Below, piece after piece: positions 1-10,850 of a stretch of DNA of 64,000 nt (the first letter of the stretch is position 1; each line of letters begins with the position of its first letter). The notes under the pieces were generated by a model. The model searched no databases. It saw only the letters and a program-made list of their open reading frames with translations, and was not told the origin of the DNA. Location of the stretch: contig CP136061.1 in NCBI GenBank assembly GCA_032622095.1, positions 195,284,935 through 195,348,934 of the forward strand, written 5' to 3'. This stretch comes from Siphonodentalium dalli (lineage: Eukaryota > Mollusca > Scaphopoda > Gadilida > Siphonodentaliidae). The translations under genes were made by a program, and so were the position numbers.

Positions 1-851
1 TCAGAGTCTGTATAATATCTGGGTCCTCTTTGTACTCCGTGATCAGTTTGCAATATAACAATAAGCATATAAGTGACTTTTAAGTACATAATTTCATATG
101 CTGAAATATTTTGAAACCGTGCAATGACTGGTTAGATATTGTATTTATCATGTGGGTACATTTACTAAAATGACAACAGAATTATCAGTTTGAAATGCAA
201 TAATAAGGACTTAACGTGACTGTAAGAGCATCAATTTGTTGACGTTTCATACCTTCCCAATATCTAAAGCTTTATATGGAGATGGCTTGTATATCATCAG
301 CACAAAATGGGTTAATCATGAGAAAAGCTACCCCAAAATTATACTGATTGAGATTGTGAGTAAATTACCCAGAGGTGCAGTTTGAATTGAGCGCCCCAAC
401 AAAGTCGAAAAACAGATTTGAGGTACGGCCCTGAGTCAAGCCGTATAATTGCTTAATAAACAGAATTCAACTAAGCATGTAATTTTTTCATAGAATTTAT
501 TTTCAATCCCCACAATCAGATGCAAGAGCACATACTGCGATCTAAAGCTCATCATACATTTGTGTTCATTTGACTATGTCCTACGCTGATCGTTGTATAT
601 GACAATTTTAGGCATTAGCAAACAATATTTCGGCTTTGAAACAGCAGAATAACAATAGTAGTTTATGACTATGACTCCTCTATTGAACTTAGCACTCCCA
701 TACACTGATCAGCTTTTATAGTCATGTTCAATCAAGAAGACATCAAATTTCATCCATGTCCTGTCTAAATCAGTTATAATGTTTATGTGTTGGTGTAAAT
801 TAGATCTATGATCTCTGGTTTTATGCACTGAACTGAAGGTGTTTTTCTTAG
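1..851. other. Non-coding stretch, nothing recognised
   Basis: AT-rich sequence with no convincing coding exon, repeat family or RNA gene on either strand. It precedes a weak exon candidate whose acceptor-like pyrimidine tract ends at 851. Confidence 0.5.
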
Positions 852-920
852 TTCATTTCCCCATACTGGAGAATACACACCTGTTACCTTGATGTCTTCC
901 GTACGATCTCTGCTTTGCAG
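852..920 (+). CDS. Weak candidate exon (possible upstream IQSEC exon or exon of another gene)
   Basis: A pyrimidine-rich tract ending in TTCTTAG precedes position 852, and a strong donor (GCAG|GTAAGT) follows position 920. Two of the three forward frames are open across the 69 bases. In one of them an ATG at 892-894 gives the short peptide MSSVRSLLC followed by two bases AG, so the donor is in phase 2. That is the phase needed to join the IQ exon at 42244. This is only a splice-signal argument: there is no recognisable protein similarity, the ATG context is poor, and AG before a donor is the general consensus. It could be an untranslated exon, an exon of a neighbouring gene, or chance. Confidence 0.22.
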
Positions 921-1301
921 GTAAGTGGATGTTTTATAGATCTATTCAGGGCTCCAGACCTCCAGCTACAACAACAATGTAAACAAATCTATTTTTTTTA
1001 AACATTGTTTTCTGTTGAAAAATATTGAACTGAAGGAACTATAACATATAAACTAGACCAATAAATAGCAAAGAATACCATTTAGTTATTTAAAAATTAA
1101 CGAAATAATTTTTGGTGTTTATCTAAAACATTGAAACCATTCAGTTCTTGACTGAACTTGTCGATACATCGCTGAAAAATATGTTTTTATTTGGCAAATC
1201 ACTGTGTGACTTTTAACAGCTCGAGGGAAAAAGGACCTCTTTTTTTTGGTCTCCAAAGTGGTCATTTCTAGGACTTCAACAAATTATTCTGAGGCATACA
1301 T
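921..1301. other. Non-coding stretch, nothing recognised
   Basis: AT-rich with several poly-T tracts. No exon or repeat family was seen. Confidence 0.5.
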
Positions 1302-1640
1302 GTATACTAATAGTGTGCCTGTCCTTTGCAGAATACATCTGGGAAGTATCTATAGTCACAAATTAACATTGTTTTTTAAGTAAATTTTTCCCTTTAATTT
1401 CTAAAGCCCCTAATTTTCAGAAGATAAAATGCATAATCGAGGTGATCAATGGGTGAATATCACCAACTTCAACTGGTGAACTTAAATTTGATTATTGGTC
1501 TCCCACAGCAGTTGAGGCCAATGCAGAATGAGGTTCCCAGAGGGTGAATTTGGCAATGCTAGCCTGCTGTGCGGATAGCGTTACTAAATTCACTCTCTGG
1601 GGACCATATTCTGCAAATGACAGACACACTATTTGAAGTC
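1302..1640. repeat. Family G MITE, copy 1 (lacks one subterminal palindrome)
   Basis: Family G is an approximately 420-base element with inverted ends containing TAGTGTGTCTGTCATTTGC. Each end carries a palindrome that starts GCAGAATGAGGTCCCCAGAG and returns as CTCTGGGGACCTCATTCTGC. Here the left end goes straight from CTTTGCAGAAT into the interior, so the left palindrome is deleted; the right palindrome and CAGACACACTA end remain. No coding capacity. Confidence 0.75.
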
Positions 1641-2411
1641 TTTGGCCCAGTGACCAAATCTTTCTTATTACCTAACCTCTCCAAGTAGAATAGAAAAATA
1701 AGAATTATTGCCAGTGTTCATTTTTTGTATATAAATATTTGTGACAAATGAGATATCTGCGATACTATATAGATATTGTGTAGTTTGTGTGGTGTTTTTG
1801 GTTACCCAGGTTAGGTTACTGTCCATGATGACCAGAGATGATAGGAGTATGACTCACAGCTTTGAGATATTGGTGCATTGGTCTACAATGACAGAAAGTT
1901 TTGACTGCTATGGTAGTGATTGATACAACTAAAGAGAAGTAACTCTATCGCACATAATCATAATTTCCTCCCAGTCAATGATTATTATGTCTGTAAATCC
2001 TGTATATTATGTCTGGCATTAGTTTTCATTAAAGGCCCATTTAATTTTTGAATCACCTATTTTTTTTTTATAGTGCCTTGATTTATGATTTTAATAACAA
2101 TCTATGACATATTAAAATATGATTTAAAATACTGTAATTCATCACCATGGATCTCAGAAGGTGCCCATAGGGTAATAGAAAATAGCTGAAATCATAGAAA
2201 CCTTTCCCCCGTTTCGCTCCCAGAATGCAACATAATTAAAACTATGATATAGTGTTATTTCCCTTCCATTGAAAATAATAGACTTTGCAGTTCAGTCCAT
2301 ATGAAACTTAAGCACAGAAAACATGTGGATACCTCGACAAAAACAACATGTTCAGTTTATTACACCAGACATGTTGATAATGCAATGTTTTGGAGCTTTC
2401 TCTTTCAAATG
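1641..2411. other. Non-coding stretch, nothing recognised
   Basis: AT-rich DNA with a short poly-T tract near 2062. No coding or repeat assignment can be supported. Confidence 0.5.
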
Positions 2412-2560
2412 GAATATAGTCTATATATAAATAAAAGAATGGGATCTCTCTGTCCATCTGTCTGTCAGAATTTTTCTCCCAGACTCCAAGACCGATTTCT
2501 ACCAAATTTGGTGTAGTTACTCAGATACCCTGGCAGAGATTATACGGCACTAGGTTTTCA
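2412..2560 (+). mobile_element. Helitron-like remnant (5' portion)
   Basis: Starts with a TCTATATATAAATAAAAG stretch, then repeated CTGTCCATCTGTCTGTC and the phrase ACCGATTTCTACCAAATTTGG. This layout is one I associate with widespread Helitron-like repeats of invertebrates. No 3' hairpin plus CTAG end can be paired with it directly; it may be a truncated relative of the intact element at 2835-3002. Confidence 0.4.
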
Positions 2561-2834
2561 CAATTTTGATTAAAAAAAATTTAATTAAATAAATAACAAA
2601 AAACAAATGCGCTCACTATGGGCCTATTACGTACAGCACCAGATGTATGCTCTCCAGCCTATTTATAGATGTGTTTTCACTGTGGCCCGCACCATCCATC
2701 AGAATAACGGGTATAAGTCCACTATGGGCTTATATCAGAACCAAGTAAGTACAATATGAGGAACCAATGTCAATATTTAGGTCCAGTATGAACCTATTTG
2801 CCCGAGGATAAATTGAAGTAGCATAATAATATGA

Positions 2835-3002
2835 TCAATATATATATAAAAGAGAAGGATATGTCTGTCATGTGCATGAAGCGCACACAGTGGCCTGTCC
2901 TATTGTACAAAGGGGCTGTATACCCCTTTGTGCAAGGGTCGCAAACCCCTCCGAGGCTGCGTTGCTGTATAAAGGCTCCCAAAGGGAGCCTGTTTCAGCT
3001 AG
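2835..3002 (+). mobile_element. Short non-autonomous Helitron with intact ends
   Basis: The element begins TC (2835) after host A and ends CTAG (2999-3002) before host T, which are the canonical Helitron borders. A 7-bp-stem hairpin GGCTCCC-AAA-GGGAGCC lies just before the 3' CTAG, as expected for the Helitron terminator. The 5' end carries ATATATATAAAAGAG followed by TGTCTGTC, like the remnant at 2412. At 168 bases it codes for nothing and would depend on a Rep/helicase supplied elsewhere. No target duplication is present, as expected for the superfamily. Confidence 0.65.
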
Positions 3003-3092
3003 TATGGCATATATTTTAAATAATGTGATCTGGGGGTTCGAAAATTAAGTGGGCCTTTAAAACTGTGTTCCATGTTCAGTCAATTCAATATA

Positions 3093-3321
3093 CAGTAATG
3101 CTCCAAGTAATCGACTCCTTAACCACAGCAGAATTATTGGTAACTTTTCAGGATTTAGTCGGAAATATGGCTTGTTGCCATTCATCGGAAAGCTCTCGGG
3201 GAGAGCTTTCATCGGGGAGAGCTTTCCGATGAATGGCAACAAGCCATATTTCCGACTAAATCCTGAAAAGTTACCCATAATTCTGCTGTGGTTATGGAGT
3301 CGATTAATTAGGGCATTACTG
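3093..3321. mobile_element. Family A foldback MITE, copy 1 (full length)
   Basis: Family A is a near-perfect palindrome. It begins CAGTAATGCCCTAA (or CTCTAA), runs through ATCGACTCCTTAACCACAGC and GGATTTAGTCGGAAATATGG to a loop near GGAAAGCTCTC, and returns as the reverse complement. It is flanked by TA on both sides (3091-3092 and 3322-3323), as in Tc1/mariner and pogo elements, whose ends commonly start CAG. Here the loop holds a duplicated GGGGAGAGCTTTC segment. Confidence 0.88.
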
Positions 3322-3472
3322 TACAACAAGGTTGAAAGATTTATTGAAAAAAAATATAACATTTTCAATTGTTGCAAATTGTGTTCAAATTATTGAAAAA
3401 TTATTAGATCAAAGTGAAACAAACTTCATATCAGTTTTAAAAATGTCCCATCTCCAGGTCTGAAATATTGTG

Positions 3473-3890
3473 CTGGACATTGCAGAATGAGCTAGGTCCC
3501 CAGAAGGTGAATTTAGCGACGTTACCCTGAACCGTTGGTTAGCACCACTAAATTCACCTTCTGAGGACATCATTCTGATTTTAATAGGCCAATTCTTCTC
3601 TGGAAATTATCTTTATAATCAAATTAACAAGTTTTTTAGTTTCTTTTTTAGTTTAGTTTCTCTATATTCCCAAATTGGCAGACGGCACTATGCATAATAG
3701 AGGTGCCCAATGGGTGCACATCATCATCTTCACCATCTGGGAACTTAAATCTGTGTCTAGGTTTCCCCAAACAGATGAGGCCCTGTACAATGAAGTCCCC
3801 AGAGGTTGAACTTGGTGATGCTAGCCCACTGTACAGGTTATCATAACTAAATTCACCCTCTGGGACCTCATTCTGCGAAAGTCGACCATA
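3473..3890. repeat. Family G MITE, copy 2
   Basis: Two subterminal palindromes are present: 3482-3575 (with an inserted GCTAG step) and about 3789-3877. The interior matches other G copies in the segment reading ATAATAGAGGTGCCCAATGG and in a phrase with CTGGGAACTTAAATC. The ends are diverged from the TAGTGTGTCTGTC consensus. Confidence 0.7.
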
Positions 3891-3970
3891 TTGTTAGGCC
3901 TGTCCATCTCATGACATGTAGAACATCAGTGGAGAATAGTGTATGATTCAATGGTTCAGGAAGCCTGACA

Positions 3971-4030
3971 AATGAAATCGGTAAATGGGATGTTGGCACA
4001 AATGAAATCCGTAAATGGGATGTTGGCACA
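3971..4030. repeat. Tandem duplication, two 30-base units
   Basis: AATGAAATCGGTAAATGGGA plus TGTTGGCACA is followed directly by the same 30 bases with one change (G to C at the tenth position of the unit). Probably a recent local duplication. Confidence 0.9.
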
Positions 4031-4241
4031 CTCCATGCTGCTCTCAGACAATGCTATAAATCAAACAAGAGCTGTGCTAATTTTCCTCTCAGCAGGAGGT
4101 GGTATTGTCTTATGACTCACCCATGATGTTGGCAGCTGATTTAAATATGCTTAGTGTCATCAGCTTTATATTTTGTGTAATTTAGTCTCGAAATGTTCTT
4201 TTTCTATCAGAAATCAATAGACATGAGATGAGAATTTCATG

Positions 4242-4470
4242 TAACCCTTTCATGATGGGAGCTGCGCTGGTGCAGCATTAAAAACTCTGTGCCAGTACAT
4301 TCTCTTATATATGCAAGTCCCATAAAGCCTCACATATATAAGAGAATGCACTGGCTGACAAGGTATATATTGGTAAGCTAATGCATTCTCTTATAAATGC
4401 ATATATAAGAGAATGCAATGGCACAGGGTTTTCACAAAATTTCAGGAAGATCCAGTCATGGAAGGGTTAA
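4242..4470 (+). mobile_element. Family D MITE, copy 1
   Basis: Family D has TTAA-bounded ends: left CCCTTTCATGATGGGAGCTG with the stem-like GCGCTGGTGCAGC, right GAAGCTCCAGTCATGGAAGGG then TTAA. Between them lie two copies of a palindromic module ('module M': CATTCTCTTATATATGC and its reverse complement), separated by ACAAGGTCAAGGTAAATATTG in typical copies. Here the left flank is TAA rather than TTAA and the second module is shortened to a 14-base-arm palindrome. Confidence 0.8.
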
Positions 4471-4580
4471 TTGAACCTCTGCTTTTATTTTAATTCCAGT
4501 ATATTTATTTGTAAGATTCAAGTTTCCATGAAAAAATTGTTTTGATGCCTGTATACTTCATTACCTGTATCATATTTTTG

Positions 4581-4822
4581 TTAACCCTTCAATTAAAATG
4601 GATTCTCCCACTCAGTTATAAAACTTTCCATTGGAATTGTCCATTATTCATTTAGAGAGGTGCTCAGGAAAAATAAGCAGACAACAGATAATAAAAAGTG
4701 TGGAATGAGTCCCTATTTATACTGGAGGGAAAAGTTCAGATAATAAGTTCAACAAAGGAAAATATTATCTGGACATTTCCAAAGGGATAACTACTTATCA
4801 ATGAGTATTTAGTATACAAAGT
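4581..4822 (+). mobile_element. Family B MITE, copy 1
   Basis: Family B runs from TTAACCCTTTCTATACTAAA through ATGGATTCTCCCACCCAG, a TACATTGGAATGGTCTATTA block and a GAAATGTTCAGATAATAAG inverted repeat, to GAGTATTTAGTATAGAAAGG and GTTAA. This copy starts TTAACCCTTC and ends in diverged GTATACAAAG without the terminal GGGTTAA. Confidence 0.8.
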
Positions 4823-4978
4823 ATTGATGTGACTTCATTCAACTGAGTTTGATGTTATTCTGAGAATAATGTCTGTATAAGTACTACATGTACTTGTATT
4901 TATCAACCAATTTTGCCTTGGATTATAACAAAAATGTGCAATTGCTCAGTTTAATTTGAGGCTTGCATGTTTGCTACT

Positions 4979-5090
4979 TTAACCCTTTCAGTGCTAAGTC
5001 CGATTTTTGTATCAACCCATATTTCCTTGATCATTTATCAAATTTATTGATTATAATAATGTGATACATTGATACCACTGAAAGGGTTAA
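4979..5090. mobile_element. Family E MITE, copy 1 (short form without module M)
   Basis: Bounded by TTAA on both sides with ends CCCTTTCAGTGCTAAGTCCG and CACTGAAAGGG. The interior continues from CAACCCATAT into TTCCTTGATCATTTATC, not into the palindromic module found at that same point in copies 2, 5 and 6. Confidence 0.85.
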
Positions 5091-5298
5091 CATGCAGAAT
5101 AAGTATTGTTATCTATAACTAAATGTTTGTCGCTCCCAGTTTGTTTGAATCATAAATTAGTGCAGATTTGTCAAGTAGATAAGGGAAGATAACCTGATTC
5201 TTGTTTCTGGGCAAGAATGTCAGTTTGAATGAATGTTTATTTGCACATTTATACAATACAGTGGTACATGTACATATATGTATACAAATTTACATTTG

Positions 5299-5336
5299 CA
5301 GGGGTGGCATGCATGGCCATCTTCCTGCCACCCCTG
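5299..5336. repeat. Short hairpin
   Basis: CAGGGGTGGCA and TGCCACCCCTG form an 11-bp perfect stem with a 16-base loop. It stands out as GC-rich within AT-rich DNA. No adjacent poly-T or gene suggests a terminator role. Confidence 0.7.
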
Positions 5337-5439
5337 TAATATATGAAATAATGAGTATTTACAACAAGGATGAGCATTGAAGGGTTTATCAATGAGAAAT
5401 CTTATAAAACAGTTGCTTTTGGTGGGTGGTTTGTACTTA

Positions 5440-5545
5440 CAGTCGATAAATTTCACTGTGAAATTACATTGTTTTTCTCCACCCATAAAACTGACAATGT
5501 TGTAATATGGCCTGAATGACTGAAACAACAATAAACCCCAAATGA
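5440..5545 (+). repeat. SINE-like 3' tail fragment
   Basis: Reads TTTTTCTCCACCCATAAAAC, ACTGACAATGTTGTAATATG, GCCTGAATGACTGAAAC and AATAAACCCC. The same arrangement recurs at 29043-29129, where it ends in an AATC array. It resembles a SINE 3' end known to me from mollusc genomes. No pol III box A or B is visible, so only the tail is present. Confidence 0.45.
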
Positions 5546-6720
5546 AAAAAGTAATGAATTTAGACTAATATATGATGGCTGAAAGATTTCAGGGAAGCAA
5601 TATATATAGACATCCACCTCCACTAACAGTTTTAGTGCAATAATGTTTTAGTCAGGGATGGTGCCAGGGTTTTTGCCAGCATTTCCCCGATGCAGGGACT
5701 ACGATCCCCTGACAGGGGGCTATAGTGACCATTGCAGATCTCCCTGATGAGGGGACTAACCCTCTCAGACTGGGGGTGGCTACACCCCATGGCCCCTCCC
5801 CTGGTACCACCCCTGGTTTTAGTGCTACATGTCTTTGCAATAAAGTCCAGTTGTCCCTGATGAGTACAGAGGGCAATAACATTATAGTGTCTAGTGCAGT
5901 CACATGGTAGTGAGTGTCTCCTTGATATTTGATTTATCAGGCTTGTCCCTGCCTCAGCTGTTGCATCTGAGCCACTTGACTATATTGCCAAGTAAAAATC
6001 AATGGCCCAGATTGGCCCAGATTTGATGCAGCTGTACCATGGTGCAGTTATAAACAGATGCAATGAATGTAGTTTGACACTAGTGTTTATTATTTGTGCT
6101 GTCAGTGTGCAATACCTGTAGTATATATATAATTATATGCATGATTTTCAACCTGTTTGCTCAGAGGCAGAACTAGTGGGTTATTGTTGGGGGTGGGGGT
6201 CTAGTGGGAGTTTTAAATCCTCCTGAATTTTCACATAAAATCCATTCATCTATCCTATAAATGTTTCTACAATGAGATAATCATTTGAAACCATCCTTTA
6301 CCCAAGTTCCCGATTGCCTAAAGTGTTTACTAAAATTTTGAGATAGATTAACTAAAACAATTAAATTTTCACGATATTGCATCCAAAAAGAAAGGTAAAT
6401 TTTAAAACAACCAATTTATAATGTTTTTGTGCTTGAAATATCCAGCGTTATATCTACAGGTTTTTTTATATCCTTGAACTTCCAACTTAGCAATACAGCT
6501 TTGTGCAATTAAAGCACATTGACCCAACCATGAGGGTCTGGTGAAATGAATGGTCTGCCTGGATATTAAACCTGGAAGTTACAATACACACTCATAATAT
6601 GGAAGATTCAATCTTGGTGTGATTTACTTTATTTTAAATCTGTGCCGCATATAGATTTATGTTAAATATATTGAATATCATTCTCATAGTAGAGGGACCT
6701 GTAACCAAAGATCGCTCAAC
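5546..6720. other. Non-coding stretch with a GC-richer patch
   Basis: No exon recognised. Positions 5655-5820 are locally GC-rich with repeated CCCCTGATG/CAGGGGAC-type phrases, possibly an old repeat. The rest is AT-rich. Confidence 0.45.
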
Positions 6721-6784
6721 TACAGTAATGCATCTCAGTGAGAGCTTTCCGATGAATGGCAACAAGCCATATTTCCGACTAAAT
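6721..6784. mobile_element. Family A MITE, copy 2 (internal deletion and truncation)
   Basis: TA plus CAGTAATGC is joined directly to the loop-proximal GAGAGCTTTCCGATGAATGG and continues to CCGACTAAAT, where it stops. Most of the left arm and the outer right arm are missing. Confidence 0.85.
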
Positions 6785-8710
6785 GAATGTAGTTATCATT
6801 TCCTTCCAAAGTTTTATTGTAGTCTGAGTAATTTGCATAACTCTACCTTTGTGTAAAATTTAAATACATGTATCACACACTGGTTAACAGATCATCAAAG
6901 TGTTCATCCAACTTTAATATGTGGTTGCAATATGGACTACAAAGTTACTATTTATACATAAAGAATATGTTTAGTATGGGCACCTGGGATTATATAGGAG
7001 TTACAATATACATATAACTAGCTGGCATTGATGTAAAAATATATTCACAATTATAAGTCCTGACCTGGCTCTGATGCATTTCGGACAATTCTTTAACAGT
7101 TTGAATCATTGAATAGTTTTAATTTACCATAGTAAAATATTAGTTCTTGCCATGAGGGAATATCCCCATTTCACTATAAATGATTAAAAATGACTCACAT
7201 TCATTTTTTATGTGAATATAAATTTGGGAACAAAGTGTTTGCCTTTAAAAGTTAGTCCTTTGAAATTGTCTCCGGTCCAGTTTTCATGCTTGTGCAGTTA
7301 TATAAATGTGGATGTTTACTTGTCATTACCAAAACCTTGAGTTCACTCAGGTACGTTGGGGCACCTTGCCTTCATCCATCAAATGATATACAAACATTCT
7401 GTTGATATATTAGAACTCAGCGTCTTTGTGATGTGATACTCAGCCTTTGATATTTGAAACCTTGAAGCAAATAACAAATTAGAATGTTCTTGTTACATAT
7501 GTATTAAAAAGCTGTAAGAGAGATGGGATGAATGTGTGTATGCTTATAGTTTTTAGCTCAACTTGAGGGAAATTTGTCCATTTATTGGAACATTGTTTTG
7601 AAAGTTTACAGGCCTGTTTAAGATCACCTTTAGACGGGAGCTATCAAATTTTTATTATTTTCGATAAATAACAGGGCCGCCATCAGCCATCTTGGATTGA
7701 GGCGAATGTCATGTACCTCATTTGACGTCAACGAGATGTGTATGGAACATACGTATGGAACATATGTTCCACAAAGATTTGTAAATATGGAACAGCAAAA
7801 ACACTACTTCTAGGAACAAGCTTGTAATAAACATGTATCTCGGAATGAGAGAAGCACACTTGAACACAGTTGGTGAAATCTCCATGGAATAAAACTCATG
7901 TAATTTGTTCAAACTGTTGCAGAAAATATCCCCTACAAAGAATAAAATGAAAGTGATAACGATTCCGGCTTATGTTGGACCCAGGAGGTAACACACACCT
8001 TGCTCTGATAGCTTATGCCTGTAGATTACCTCGTTATACCCAGGTAAGCTTGTGGAGGTGCATAGGCTTTCCATAGAAAAACTCCATTCATTAAGCAAGC
8101 AGTACAGTGTTGAGCTAGCCAGGATTTTTGGCGGGAGTATGGGGGCTTAGCACACGTTTCATTCAGGTCCAGGGTATGTAATTTGCAATTTGTTATTGAT
8201 ACATTGCTTTGTATACTATGCACTTATTGATGTTTGGGCATATGGAATTGATGAAGATTGGCTGTTTTACTTTTTGTTTTTGGCATCTGCCAACTTTAAA
8301 GATGGTGTTTCTCTTCTCTGAACTTTCGAATTGAAATTGAAAGTATGAAATAGAGAGTAATCACTTGATTGAACTGGTGACCTGAACAAATTCATGAGAG
8401 GCAGGGACATTATACAAAAAACGATTCCTTGCCTTGAATGAATTATTTCATGTTGTCAGTTCAATCAACGTGCATAGTAATTATTCTGTTTATTATATTC
8501 CAATATAAACATCTGATTGACCAGAAATCCAAATAATACTGCCATTTATAGCACTAAATTTTTTTAGCACATATGAATACCGGTACATAGCGCGCTAGTT
8601 AAAGTGACATAATTTACTACTGATATTATTGTTTATAATCACTCGAGAAATCAAGGTAAATCACACATAGGAATGTAATAAATAATAATTCAGTCAGGAG
8701 GGTGTCACCA
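6785..8710. other. Non-coding stretch
   Basis: No exon recognised. Positions 7735-7825 (TATGGAACATATGTTCC, then AATATGGAACAGCA and AGGAACAAGC) share phrases with 53927-53975, so they belong to a low-copy dispersed repeat (family O). Nothing else is assignable. Confidence 0.45.
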
Positions 8711-9069
8711 TAGGGATTACACAAGAGGGCAACTTGGGAAATATCTTGTCCCTAAATTGTGTCACTCTCCCTAATATTAAATTGTCCTTGGGAGAAGTGA
8801 TCCCTTCTCTTGAATATACCAGAATGCATACTATTATGTCCCTATTTAAAGCATATTTAAACTGTAGTATCTGATTATAATGGTGTCCTTATTCATTATA
8901 ATAATTTTATAAATGGACTATTGTATTGCATTATACTTATTGGATCATAGAGTGGTGATTTGAGGTGTAAAAAATGAACTTGTGCCATTATGAGTTCTGC
9001 TTGTTAACAGTTCACTTCTCCCTAATAATCAAATATAACGAAGTGAATTTTCCACAATTTGAAACCTCC
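8711..9069 (+). repeat. Dispersed repeat H, copy 1
   Basis: Similar over its length to 13434-13930: shared phrases AGAGGGCAACT, CTGATTATAATGGT, TATAATGGTTTT-like DNA, AATTGAACTT-like DNA and CACTTCTCCCTAATAAT. This copy has no family A insertion and supplies the empty site for the one in copy 2. Superfamily unknown. Confidence 0.7.
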
Positions 9070-9097
9070 TGCTTTGCAGCCCCAACACTCACAAACT

Positions 9098-9408
9098 AAG
9101 GGACCATCTCCTGTTATACTCAACAGATTATATGCAGCAAATGAATGAATTTGAGCCATGGATGAGTGCAATATACACCCATATACTTTATGAACGATGT
9201 ATGTAAAACAACATAATAATTATAATGAGAATGAGTTTATGGTTATAGTCATAAACTCATTATTATGATAATTACCATGTTGTTTATATCGTTCATAGAG
9301 CACCTGAGTGTATTTTGCACTCATACATGGCTTAATTTCATTCATTTGTTCCATATAATAGGAGATGGTCCCATAAATGGCCGGATTTAGTGTACTCACC
9401 CCCTTTAA
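9098..9408. mobile_element. Family C foldback MITE, copy 1
   Basis: Family C is a long inverted repeat. Arms run AGGGGGACTGTACACTAAAT, CCATTTATGGGACCATCTCC, GCAACAAATGAATGAATT, CATGGATTAGTGCAAAATA, CTCTATGAACGATG to a centre around AACAACATGGTAATTATAA, and back. Copies 2 and 3 indicate TTAA flanks. This copy has lost its outermost left end; the right end reaches CCCCCTTTAA. Confidence 0.8.
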
Positions 9409-9973
9409 GGGGCAGACAATTGAATTTTATGTAAAGAGTTAAAATTAACATAATACATTGATATGCAAGCTTTTTAAAAATAATTGTATATGGCTATTCT
9501 AAATTGTGAAGTGGCTCATCAGTACTGAACTACATGAACCCATCCAAGCCTATGTTTGACATATAGGTCTCTCCCACTGGATCAGATAGTCCATAAAATC
9601 GTGTGTTAATCCCCGCACCCTAGGATAGACACATACAAACACCTGTGTGTTATCCGAAGTACTCAAATTAGCTTAATATTCTCCACGAATATCAGACCGC
9701 GTACTCCGTGAAAACAAGGCAAGATTCATCTCCCTTTCATGATGCACTGTTTGATGAGCCACTTTCACTTTGAGGCATTGAAATAAAAAGACTTTTGATT
9801 ATAAAATATTCTCATTTTGCAGTCAAAAGGCTTATTTCTGCATATATGATCTTGGTTATATGCCAATTCAGTCGACTGCAGATGTTTATATTGAAGCTCG
9901 TTTTGAATCTAACCAGAACTACTTCCATGATCCTACATCTAGGCTCTTGTAGTGACTTCGTATTGAGTATTTT
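9409..9973. other. Non-coding stretch, nothing recognised
   Basis: No exon, RNA gene or repeat family could be supported here. Confidence 0.45.
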
Positions 9974-10513
9974 ATTAACCCTTTGGAGAGTATCTGTAAC
10001 GTCATATATATGACGTCATGAGTAAATTTAACATCATAGCAATAATTAACAAGATCGGGTCAAAAGGGTCCAATAATTAGTTTTAATTTATGTGCATTAT
10101 TTGTTAACGTGTGTTATCATATTCGATTGCACTTACACATTTGGGACATTAAATTAATCAAAATAACTGCTATACAAATCATTTATAAATCAGATGATTT
10201 ATTGAAGTTATGTCTACATAAAATAACATTTCCTGAAACGACATACAGTAATGCTCTAATTAATCGACCTCTTAACCAAAGCAGAATTACGGGTAACTTT
10301 TCAGGATTTAGTCGGAAATATGGCTTGTTGCCATTCATCGGAAAGCTCTCCTCGAGAGCTTTCCGATGAATGGCAACAAGCCATATTTCCGACTAAATCC
10401 TGAAAAGTTACCCGTAATTCTGCTTTGGTTAAGAGGTTGATTAATTAGAGCATTACTGTATATATGTCGTTCTACTCCTCAACCGATAGACGTTCTACTC
10501 GCCAAAGGGTTAA
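9974..10513. mobile_element. Family K: TTAA-bounded element, split by a family A insertion
   Basis: Begins TTAACCCTTTGGAGAG (9974) and ends CTCGCCAAAGGGTTAA (10513), so the ends are short inverted repeats with TTAA. Near the left end lies CGTCATATATATGACG, with TGACGTCA at 10011-10018. Family A copy 3 occupies 10246-10458, leaving roughly 325 bases of K. Only one copy was seen in the window. Confidence 0.6.
10246..10458. mobile_element. Family A MITE, copy 3 (full length, variant subfamily)
   Basis: TA-flanked (10244-10245, 10459-10460) near-perfect palindrome. It carries the variant CTCTAATTAATCGACCTCTT and ACCAAAGCAG instead of ACCACAGCAG, shared only with copy 13 at 34727. The arms match almost completely, suggesting a fairly young insertion. 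Confidence 0.9.
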
Positions 10514-10850
10514 AGGGGGGACTATACACTAAATCTGGCCTTTTATGGAACCATCTCCTTTTATACTCAACAGAATAAATGCAACAAATGAATGAATTTC
10601 ACCCATGGATTAGTGCAAAATAAACCCATGTGCTCTATGAACGATGCAAACAACATAGTAATTATAAACTCATTTTCATTATAATTACCATGTTGTTTGC
10701 ATCGTTCATAGAGCACATGAGTGTATATTGCACTAATCCATGGGGCTCAAATTATTTCATTTGTTGCATGTATACTGTTGAGTATAAACAATGAGTATAA
10801 AAGGAGATGGTCCCATAAATGGCCAGTTTTAGTGTCCAGTGCCCCTTTAA
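10510..10850. mobile_element. Family C foldback MITE, copy 2
   Basis: TTAA (10510-10513) then AGGGGGGACTATACACTAAA; ends CCAGTGCCCCTTTAA with TTAA at 10847-10850. Both flanking TTAA tetramers are shared with neighbouring elements K and E2. The central inverted repeat around CAAACAACAT and ATGTTGTTTGC is well preserved. Confidence 0.85.

Noticed and set aside
3057-3396. Open frames giving peptides such as NHSRIMGNFSGFSRKYG, recurring at many places
   Set aside because: They are translations of the family A palindrome (same peptides appear from both strands of each copy), not a protein family.
3971-4030. CRISPR-like or spaced repeat arrays
   Set aside because: The window is eukaryotic, repeats are simple tandem or transposon copies, and no regular repeat-spacer pattern exists.
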